A stretch of DNA of 14,163 bases from Tieghemiomyces parasiticus (taxonomy: Eukaryota > Kickxellomycota > Dimargaritomycetes > Dimargaritales > Dimargaritaceae). Shown here in pieces: positions 7,014 through 14,163 of this stretch. Below the pieces are notes generated by a model. That model was not told the origin of the DNA, made no database searches, and saw only the letters and a list, made by a program, of their open reading frames with translations. Every line of letters starts with the position of its first letter. Positions within the stretch are counted from its first letter, which is position 1. The position numbers were made by a program, and so were the translations under genes. The stretch lies in NCBI GenBank assembly GCA_027575765.1, contig JANBPT010001116.1, forward strand, positions 1-14,163. Direction: 5' to 3'.

Positions 7014-7205
7014 ATGGGCAGGAGCCAGACACGCGCTGACCCAGTATCAAACATTGAAGCTGATGAAGGGAGATGCACTCGTTGTCGTGGTAAATTTAGA
7101 CATGGAAGGGGGAAAACTGGTGGTAGGTACAGAAGTCGCAACTTCCACCCATTTTGGCATGCCTGCTTGTTACGAGCTGGGGTGATCTGCTGTAAGACTA
7201 GGTAG
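7014..7205 (+). CDS. Unproven small basic Cys/His ORF, 63 codons
   Basis: The ATG has a good context (GAC before, G after) and the frame ends at TAG. The product is short and basic. It has C21-x2-C24, H30, H45, H49, C51 and C59-C60, a spacing loosely like a zinc-binding module but matching no family I know. There is no signal peptide and no recognised promoter. It could be a small zinc-binding protein, a fragment of a decayed gene or a chance ORF. Confidence 0.2.
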   Translation: MGRSQTRADPVSNIEADEGRCTRCRGKFRHGRGKTGGRYRSRNFHPFWHACLLRAGVICCKTR

Positions 7206-7700
7206 ACAAGTAGTTAGTGCCTTTCCGCCATCGTGCGCTTTCGCCCTTCATGTTGTTTTACCCCCCTCCCCCGCTACTTGGCTGTTAAGTAAGGCGGGCT
7301 CCCGTGATTTAGCGGATTATAGGCTTTCCAGGAAATGCCGTCACGTCGTCAGACGCGTACGCGCAATTAAGGTTACACCAAATGCCGTGTCGCGCCCCAC
7401 AATGTACTCGTCTTGTAGGCCTCTTCTAGCGCGGTGATTTGTCTTCGCGAAGGGTAAATAAATTCCACCCGTAAAGTTTTTCAACCTTATGGCCATGAAT
7501 TCGATGTAGCCCCGGTTTCGGTCTAGCTGGCATTTTTCTTCCGACTTCACATTAACCGGGTTCCAGGCTATTTTTCGCTGGCCAGGTCAATGGCACTAGG
7601 TGGTCGAAAAAAAAAACCCACACACACAGGTAAGGGCTAAATGCTTACCAAAAGAGTAGCTTAGATCCCCTTACTGACCTCACCTCTGGTTGCCAGATTA
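7206..7700. other. Intergenic, no gene supported
   Basis: A 69-codon minus-strand frame (7,341-7,550) is present but has no recognisable motif. The stretch contains A10 (7,607-7,616) followed by a short CA repeat (to 7,629). I see nothing else. Confidence 0.3.
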
Positions 7701-9750
7701 GGCGATGAGATAGCGTCTTCCCCATCCCCACCTCCCCACACACTCCACACTCCTCGTCCCTTGTCTGTTTTAATGACGCCAACACTCCAACTAAAGCGTG
7801 CGCGGACTGGATTAGTGCACCAAAGTCGGTTCATCCGGCCTATCCTAGCCCCTCATCCACACCGCCTCCCCGTACACACCCACACACACAGCTGAGCCCC
7901 TCATTTCGCCCATCACTTGCTTAGTTAAGTCCTCTGGACCCCACAGCCCCTGACCCGGCTGAGTCGGTGGGCCCCGCTCGCCCACACCAACTGCACTACG
8001 CCGAACGAGTCCGCCCGTTTCATGCCGTATAACCCCACGAGTTCACCGCAGGCCATCAGTTCGCCCTATCACCTAGTAGCCCCTTCACTACCTCGCCAAA
8101 ACGGGTACATCGGCGCCTCGCATGGGAGTTCTTCGGTTCATAACCGTCTACCTTCTTGTTTGCGTCGCCTTTCCCTCTCCTCCAGACAACATCGACCAAA
8201 GTACGAGTAGCCCCTGTCAGTGTTCCATTTGACTTGCCGGCGGGCCTAGCAACCCCTCACCCCCATGGTCGCTGTACAGCTAGTCAAACCTCAGCGCAGA
8301 TCACCGTTTCATTACATCGCTCGGTACTTTGACGGACGCCGTTGGCGCACTTTGCAGAGTCCACCGCGCCTGTGCCTCAAACGGGCGGTCTGTATACTCG
8401 ATATATACTATCCACTGTGTACTGCGTAGTCCTAAAACTTAACGCGGGATGGCTAGAGCCCGCTAACCCAGCTGCCACGGTGGCTGGGTCTTTCCGGGCA
8501 AATGAGGTGCATGGCCGTGCCGCTGTCGGTCACTCTGGTGCTCTCACCACCCCTGGACTCCTTTCTTCTCCCTCTTTCGGCTACCCTGCCTAAACCCAGG
8601 ACCGAATTTTACCAAGGCCTGGCCCATCAGCATATTGGCCCCTTTGCCGACCGGCCGGCCCGTGGGCGGTAGATCCACTTGGCAGCGCCATCTGCGGGCT
8701 GGCTTCCGCGCCACAGCGCGGTCCTGTCACCAACCTATTCTCTGGCTTCATAGATGTTTCTCGTTTCTGAGAGGTCCCCTGCAGACAAAGCGTGAATCGT
8801 CCACCCTGGGCAGGCTCAAGGGGAACTAGTCGGTTCTGCACAAATCCATTCTGTAGACTTGCTCAAGACGCACTGGTGCTAGGGCGGGCTGCCCGGGGAC
8901 TACCCCACTTGCCGACTCCACTCTACCTCGCCCCTTTAACCCCCCCCCATCATTACCCCTAGCTTACTGAGTGGATGGCACCTTAGGATGGAGGCCAGCA
9001 GGGCTTGCTGGTGGTGGATATCCGCCTGATACTGCTACTATTGTACTTCTCAGCCAGTGGCCCCTGGCCAGCTTTGTTTACGATATTGGCCCCTGACGAC
9101 CTCCGCATGGCGCCGCCGATGAGAGACGGTGGAGGGGAACATAGACGACCCTTGGTCTCCCTGCACCGTCTGACTGCGCAGGCAGGGCCCGCCACGCCAT
9201 CTCTACCCTTTTCCTCACACTAGTTCAATCTTCACCCTGCCAGTGTAGGTTCTCTGCAACGCTCCCCCTTGCAACCTTTACTGGTACACCTCAACGGCGG
9301 GCTAAACTGCCCCCATACTGGTAGCTAACACGCAAAGTAAGGGGAAGGATACGTTCAACTTGATGAGGCTTGTGTGGCAGTATATTTTTGTACGTCGCCT
9401 TAGAATGTAGAGGGGGGGGGAACGGGATGAGTCGACGCCCCATCGTCACTCTGTGACTCACGCCACCGAGCGGGGCCCGTTGGCTTCAATAGCCATCGTT
9501 ACTTTTTTTGGGGATCAATAGGCCATTGTTGCCGCTTGGATGCTGGTTGTGAGTGGGGAGACGGGCCACCAGTGCCCTCATATCTCTCGCAGCACCTTAC
9601 AAACCCCCTTATACAACCCTCCCGCCGACATCTTCCATTGATTTTCCTCAACTTCCACGGCGATCAATTAAGGCGCCTCCGTACCTTCACTAAAACCCTG
9701 GCCTCGGACCACCGAGTCTCTCACCCTCCACTAGTACGCTTACCCTAGTC
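7700..9750 (+). other. Long C-rich plus strand without a recognisable gene
   Basis: About 2 kb in which the plus strand is visibly rich in C and poor in G; for example 7,861-7,920 has 30 C and 7 G. It holds short CA repeats near 7,877-7,890, C9 at 8,940-8,948 and G9 at 9,412-9,420. Several frames of 50-85 codons exist on both strands (8,022-8,210; 8,264-8,449; 8,342-8,593; 8,590-8,841), but none has a motif or a convincing promoter. The asymmetry could reflect transcription of a long non-coding RNA or a decayed gene. Confidence 0.3.
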
Positions 9751-10050
9751 GGACTGCATGGATTCGATGCTTTTGTTTAAGCTATATCAGGTTTCGCTGA
9801 GAGATGTGTCAAACCAAGCAAACCCGATGTGACCCGCTCTCCAGTCACCCCATCAGCGACTACTGGCCTCGCTCAGTCCACCTGCCACTCCACCCTCAAC
9901 TTCCTGTCCGACCGGATCCACTAGTTCAACCCCTTGATTGGCTACGATCCAGATACAGGCTTGGGAAGAATGTCGACCACCAGTAGTAGTTGGGTGACGC
10001 AGACCTTTCCCCCCGGGGGTCTACGGAATCATTCGTGATCATCTTATTTT
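9751..10050. other. Intergenic, no gene supported
   Basis: A 60-codon ATG frame (9,804-9,986, plus) is present with no motif; its composition is Pro/Leu/Arg-rich. Nothing else is evident. Confidence 0.25.
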
Positions 10051-10560
10051 TTGTATTCGCCCTCCTGCGGGGAGAGCCAGCCAGCTGGGGGCGATATTCG
10101 CCCTGTCGGGGTAACCTCCCCGGTGGCCCGCCTAAAATGCCTCGAGCATCTACCCGTGGTTAGCGGACTTGCTACTTTCACCACGGACGGGTCCGATGAG
10201 GGATTGGGAGGGAAACAGTTGGTGGGCCATCGGCTTGGATTGGTGATCCGAGACCTCTGTCCGACCTGGGCGATGTCGACCTTAGCGGCTCGCGCCCCTC
10301 CCCTGGAGTGGCGTCCACCTCCCTCAGTGTGTCCAAGCGGTAGCCATTACTATGTGCCATGCAGCTCGGTACACAACACCAGGCACGAACCTGTCATTCG
10401 AGGGTGCTGTTTGCACGGGCGGAAGGGACCGGTACGGCAGTGCCCCTGTGTGCCCTTGTCCGAGTTTCAGTGGCGCGACACGAACCTATCGGACCTGGTG
10501 GTGGAAAAAAAAATACTACGACACAGACGATGTATATTGTTTTCAGTCAATCAACCGTGA
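10051..10560 (+). other. Open frame of 169 codons without a start or domain
   Basis: The frame begins at TTG and has no ATG for about its first 75 codons, so it is not a complete gene as it stands. It could be an internal exon or a remnant. It contains a T-D-G-S tetrapeptide near 10,185, recalling the first acidic motif of RNase H domains, but no later RNase H motif follows. It also runs through A9 at 10,505-10,513. A 60-codon ATG frame on the opposite strand (10,178-10,360) looks equally coding-like. I do not recognise either. Confidence 0.12.
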
Positions 10561-10878
10561 CCTTTGATGGCACCTACCATGGTTGTTTGCCCGACTCTGC
10601 GCTGTCTAGTCAGGAGGTATTTCCATCCCCCCAACGGATCCTGGACCGCATAGCAAGCTACTGAAGAGGACCAAACAGTTACGCGGAAAGAAAAATAGGA
10701 ACTGGCCCTGTGTTGCCGGAGAAGCCAAGCCCCGCCAGGTCTCGGTGACCCGATTGACAACAGCTGCCGCCAGGCCTGGTAGCAAGGGGGGAGACCGCCC
10801 GGGCATCCACAATGTAAGTCTCCTGCACTGTACCTGCGGGCAGGCGAATGGTGCTTGGCTTTGTAGCAACGGCATGTT

Positions 10879-11286
10879 ATGGTCTCGACGCCTTTCGTCA
10901 CCGCCTTCAAAATACCACCGGTGGGTCCTGGTAGGGCGCCGCCCACAATCTACCGTCACGTCTCTGATACCACCGGTTACATCTACCTACATCCACCTAC
11001 GGTGGGGTCCTTCTCCTCTGCCACACCGGCCCTTTATGGGGTACAGGAGGAGGAGCTAGGGTGGGACTATACCATGCCAGGGGGAGGGGTCCTTACATCC
11101 CAAGGACGGAGGAATCGGGGTGCTCTGGTCGGAGATCCGAGTTGGGTTTGCCCACAACAGTTCCCCTTGGCTCGCTTGGCCTTTCCCTCCCGCCGGGGGA
11201 CATTTTTCTTCTGCATGTTTCTACACCGCCGCCTCTTTGGACCCACCCGAGTGGACAGGGGGGAGGAGGCGCGAGTGGTTGGGTAG
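10879..11286 (+). CDS. Hypothetical ORF, 135 codons
   Basis: This frame starts at an ATG with G at -3 and G at +4 and stops at TAG. Its first 70 codons favour C or G at the third position and encode a Pro/Thr/Tyr/Gly-rich segment that reads like real protein. The later part is Arg/Gly/Phe-rich and less convincing. The frame is open upstream to 10,867, just after a 3' splice-site-like TTTGTAG (ending 10,866). A consensus donor, GTAAGT, lies 53 nt before that at 10,814, so it might be a downstream exon. I found no matching upstream exon. No domain, signal peptide or membrane segment is recognised. Confidence 0.22.
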   Translation: MVSTPFVTAFKIPPVGPGRAPPTIYRHVSDTTGYIYLHPPTVGSFSSATPALYGVQEEELGWDYTMPGGGVLTSQGRRNRGALVGDPSWVCPQQFPLARLAFPSRRGTFFFCMFLHRRLFGPTRVDRGEEARVVG

Positions 11287-11391
11287 CGCCCCCCACCTTA
11301 TACATCACCTCGCCGCAGCTTTGTTGATGGGGGAGGGGCGGTATGATGGCGGGCCAATTGCGCTGCGATACCGGCGGGGGCTACTTCCGCC

Positions 11392-11421
11392 GTAAAGGGC
11401 GGTAAAGGCACGGCAAAGCAC
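11392..11421 (+). repeat. Degenerate 10-bp tandem repeat, three units
   Basis: The units are GTAAAGGGCG, GTAAAGGCAC and GGCAAAGCAC. The first two share seven leading bases; the second and third differ at three positions. It is short, may be chance or a relic of slippage, and shows no link to a gene. Confidence 0.3.
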
Positions 11422-12080
11422 AGGGTAAGTGGGACAAGGCCTCGAAGAGGGTCACCATAGGGCTAGCTAAGGTCGCTGTAGTGTATCACGATCTATATGG
11501 TGGTCTGATCCACACTCCACTGCGCTTACCAATCTCCGGGCTGTCCAGCTACTGTGATCGAAGGAGGTCCGTGTCTCGAGACTGCCCAATCGCCACCCTC
11601 CAAACTACCGCGACGGTTTCCGAAATACCGTGCGTCCAACGGGAGGGCCGATGGTGACCAGGGTGGTTGGTAGCCGTGAACTTGGCGTGGGTCCAGCGCG
11701 GCCGTCAGAGACAGGATCCCGCCGTTGGGGCCGGGTCAGCGGACGGAATCAGAGATCACAGTGGAGGTCCTGCCACTTCCAATCTTGTCGACCATGGCCT
11801 CCGAGAATCTGGGCAAATGCACGACTTGAAACATAGAGAGAGACGGGGTCAAAGACACCCAGGGTGGGGGAGGGTGGCATGGTTGGTGTGTTAAGCCATG
11901 TTCTTCACTTGGATTACAGGCATTAGCTGCATAATAGGGTGATTTCTTATATATTTTTTTTGCCACCGTAGCCGCCTCCGGCTCTTGCCAGGCGATCTGG
12001 CCCAATATGGCCTAATGGTCTCGATCGTACCCTGATCACACGTTAGCCATCCTTCTGTAAGCGCCAGGCGTTGCAGGCCA
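11422..12080. other. Intergenic, no gene supported
   Basis: Frames of 68-89 codons occur on both strands (11,630-11,836 plus; 11,736-12,005 minus) without motifs or good starts. T8 lies at 11,954-11,961. I see nothing else. Confidence 0.3.
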
Positions 12081-12594
12081 TTAGTCCTATACGTCACCTT
12101 TACCCCTTGTTCACCAGTAAGGGCTTGGCACCATTGTTTAATCGTTAATGGACGTCATAATTGGGAGCGCTAAAGTGGGTTCGAGGTTCAGCGGGTATTT
12201 AGTGGTATTATACTGGAGTTGTTACGGTAATGTCTTCGCAGTCCTAGTTATTTTTATTGAATACTAGCTGGGTCACCAGTAACTGGGAAGTACAGCCCTA
12301 CGTTGAATTGTTGCTGTTAGTCACAAACTCTACGTAATAACGTTCGCCGACCCGCCAACTTTTTTTTTATTGTACTTGACCTATAAGCTCATCGGCCCCC
12401 ACCCAACACTTAGTTACCTGATGGGCAACTACTTGTCGATAGTAATCCGGTAATCACCTATGTGGGTTTGTCAATTAGTCGACTAAAGCCTACAAACTCC
12501 AAGATAACCGATGCTAACCCGGTGAACTTAGTGACTCCCCGTTCGTAAGAATATCATTACGAAACGATTGACCGACGTGAAACAAAACATTAGT
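12081..12594 (+). other. AT-richer spacer with repeated TTAGT
   Basis: No ORF of note is found. The pentamer TTAGT occurs seven times on the plus strand, at 12,081, 12,199, 12,317, 12,410, 12,475, 12,528 and 12,590, against less than about one expected. The first two intervals are both 118 bases. T9 lies at 12,360-12,368. The spacer stands just upstream of the possible spliced gene at 12.7 kb. Confidence 0.35.
12542..12563. repeat. Perfect 7-bp inverted repeat, TTCGTAA ... TTACGAA
   Basis: The arms at 12,542-12,548 and 12,557-12,563 are exactly complementary around an 8-nt loop. It may be a small hairpin or a dimer-binding site. No T-run follows, so a terminator role is unlikely. Confidence 0.4.
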
Positions 12595-12656
12595 GCTACT
12601 CGCTAACTTACCGACACTAACCTATCTAAACGGCGGTGGGAAAGTGAGAGGTAGGA

Positions 12657-12662
12657 TATATA
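12657..12662 (+). promoter_or_regulatory. Possible TATA box (TATATA)
   Basis: TATATA lies 39 bases upstream of the ATG at 12,696, the proposed start of a possible spliced gene. Unlike the two secure genes, there is no long pyrimidine-rich leader, so the pairing is weak. Confidence 0.18.
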
Positions 12663-12695
12663 CGGAGAAAGGTGGTTACCACCGTTGTCTAGGAC

Positions 12696-13328
12696 ATGGA
12701 AACCCCTTCGAAGCATGGCCAGTCGGACAAGCGATCAGCAAATTCAGAGGCCGGCTGTCCAGGGTGGGTATGCAGGTGTATCTAAGCAAACCAGGCAAAT
12801 CTTCTGCATGTAGACCCGCTGCTCCTGTCCTGTCCGTTGGGAACCATCACACCTTTGCCAAGTGAACTTGGCCGTGCCACCAGTAAGTATTTCCTATAGT
12901 ACATATTGTACCAGTAGCAGCTTGGGAACCCACTCGACTCCAGTTGTCAGGATTGCTTCCAGGGAAAGCCTACTGGTAGCGTGTGTCGAGGGTGAGGCGT
13001 CACTCCCCGTTAAAAAAATATCACGGAAGTGGCCCACCAGCTATCTGGTAGTATTAGTGCCGACGGCTTGTTTCTTGTATCTCTTACCAGGGGGTCATCG
13101 TCTCACATTTCTCTTGGCTCAACGTCGTCCTGGGACCATGGACTGTGGTCTATCCCCCTCAATTGCGACGATCCCCCTAAAATGATTCCAGGGCAGATGG
13201 TCAATCATACATTTCTCGACACCTTCTTCTATTTCCAGCTCATCTCTCTCCAGACCGCTCACCAAGGTGCGGTCATCATAAGGGTACAGCAAGCTCCAGT
13301 TCGCCAGAATCATAAGGTACGGGGCTAG
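12696..13328 (+). CDS. Possible short-intron gene, hypothetical
   Basis: Several coding-like frames lie in series and could be exons. An ATG at 12,696 (G at -3, G at +4) opens a frame that stops at 12,783 and resumes in the same register from 12,786 to a perfect donor, GTAAGT, at 12,883. Removing 12,883-12,943 (61 nt, ending CTCCAG) joins this to the frame through about 12,975. Removing 12,976-13,040 (65 nt, GTAGCG...CACCAG) would join that to a well-formed frame ending at TAG 13,326-13,328. That last exon (about 95 codons) has strong C/G-ending codons and alternates short polar and hydrophobic stretches, like beta-sheet protein, perhaps a beta-propeller; I cannot identify it. The first junction (past 12,783) lacks a good intron longer than 27 nt. 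Unspliced alternatives are ORFs 12,593-12,865 and 12,862-13,185, both starting without a good ATG. Confidence 0.25.
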
Positions 13329-13582
13329 ATATCATGAAGAGGGCGACGGGCCCCGACATGTGCTATGGCTTCGGACAAGGGGGTAATGTCTGCTACCTCA
13401 ATTACTATTTCGGGATTGACCTCGTGCTTTGAGAAACGGCCGCCTTCTCCCCAACCTTCTAGTACCCGCCAGGTGAGGTGAGAAAATGAACCAATAATCC
13501 ATATGGGAACCGGTCGCCTTCCTTCGCCTAAACAATACGCCAGGTTTCCAGGATGACTGGTGAGAAATCGGGGTCGAATCAT
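13325..13582 (-). CDS. Unproven ORF, 85 codons
   Basis: The ATG at 13,582 has A at -3; the frame ends at TAG, overlapping the end of the possible plus-strand gene by 4 bases. The product has no signal peptide and no recognised motif; it contains a Trp/Ile stretch and an acidic, Val/Ile-rich C-terminal half. The opposite strand (13,334 to about 13,432) also reads as a coding-like frame, so strand is unresolved. Confidence 0.17.
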   Translation of the reverse strand: MIRPRFLTSHPGNLAYCLGEGRRPVPIWIIGSFSHLTWRVLEGWGEGGRFSKHEVNPEIVIEVADITPLSEAIAHVGARRPLHDI

Positions 13583-14163
13583 CCTAGATAGTGCGGAAGT
13601 GATCGTATGGAGGGGTCAAGTGGTGGGAACGTATTAGGGAAGCTGCGAGAGGAGACTGGTGTGTGCAGTTAACCATCTATCGGTTTACCAAAAAGGTACG
13701 GTTGGGTGGTCGGGGAGCCGGAATGGGCCATAATATTAGGTTGAGGAGTTACCCAGGGTCTCACTGACCGTCCTCGGAGCCTCCAGCATACTAGTAAACA
13801 TATTACACGCTATAGACTCCCGCAGATCCTGATCGCTAGATGCTCAGGGGCAACTAAGGTGTTTCAGCATTCCTCTTTATACCGTCCCAAAAGAAATATC
13901 GTGCTGGTTGTCGCAGTAAGGCCAAGCGTCGAGGGGGGGATGGATAATCATCGATACCCTGGTATGTACAAGCTACTGGCCCTGGCCTTCGCAGGTAATT
14001 AGCGTCTGGCTACTGCCTCTGAGCTGCGGAGACAAAGTCCTTGTTTGGCAGTCGTCGTACCTAGTACCCAACCGAAAAGTAGGGTAACTTCTCGCCGTCT
14101 CTCCCCGCGATCCCACGGCAGGACTGGAAACCTTCACGACCATGAACGAGACGTCTCTACATC
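13583..14163. other. No gene seen
   Basis: No frame of 60 codons or more and no recognisable RNA gene, repeat or promoter pair is found up to the window end. A gene truncated by the end cannot be excluded. Confidence 0.3.

Noticed and set aside
6716..7039. 107-codon plus-strand ORF
   Set aside because: It has a GTG start, a mixed composition without motifs, and no promoter or leader like those of the secure genes.
10180..10230. T-D-G-S tetrapeptide as an RNase H domain of a retrotransposon
   Set aside because: Only the first motif is present; no later acidic motifs, reverse transcriptase or integrase motifs follow in any frame I read.
12178..12195. tRNA B-box-like GGTTCGAGG
   Set aside because: No matching A box lies at the right distance upstream, and no cloverleaf can be drawn around it.
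4475..13025. Exact 13-mer AAAAAATATCACG at 4,475 and 13,013
   Set aside because: A few repeated 13-mers are expected by chance in 14 kb, and half of this one is an A-run.
1..14163. CRISPR array, telomeric repeats, rRNA or a bacterial-type gene cluster
   Set aside because: No regularly spaced repeats, no TTAGGG arrays, no rRNA-like sequence and no tight same-strand ORF series with ribosome-binding sites were found.

Overview
The window looks like fungal nuclear DNA, probably from a gene-poor part of a genome of about 50% GC. The strongest clue is a minus-strand gene with two C2H2 zinc fingers of the yeast Nrg1/Nrg2 type. Two genes share a fungal-style layout: a TATA-like box, then a pyrimidine-rich leader of 200-270 nt with no ATG, then an ATG with A at -3. 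I see no bacterial operon logic, rRNA, tRNA, CRISPR array or recognisable transposase. I cannot name the species; an early-diverging lineage is possible but not shown.

Layout. 1-1,025: no convincing gene; one perfect inverted repeat and an unproven 68-codon ORF. 1,026-1,627 (+): TATA-like box, leader and a 107-aa secreted precursor with a signal peptide, a dibasic site and a cationic amphipathic segment. 1,628-3,180: mostly non-coding, with palindromes clustered at 2,171-2,332 and weak ORFs after that. 3,179-3,820 (-): a 213-codon ORF of doubtful status. 4,061-4,511 (+): broken coding-like sequence. 5,105-6,073 (-): the Nrg1-like zinc-finger gene, the most secure call. 6,074-6,500: its leader, TATA box and six AGGGG motifs. 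6,600-9,750: no secure gene, and a plus strand strongly enriched in C over G. 10,050-11,420: open frames without recognisable domains. 11,420-12,600: AT-richer, with an inverted repeat and an excess of TTAGT. 12,650-13,330 (+): a possible short-intron gene. 13,330-14,163: one weak minus-strand ORF, otherwise nothing.

How the parts may work together: only two genes are well supported. The zinc-finger protein is probably a transcriptional regulator that reads CCCT/AGGGG elements. Its own upstream region has six such elements, and the upstream region of the secreted-peptide gene has two, so autoregulation and control of the neighbour are testable ideas but no more than inference. Elsewhere many short frames look weakly coding in more than one register. 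My unaided judgement cannot separate short-exon genes from decayed or non-genic DNA there, and confidences are set low to match.
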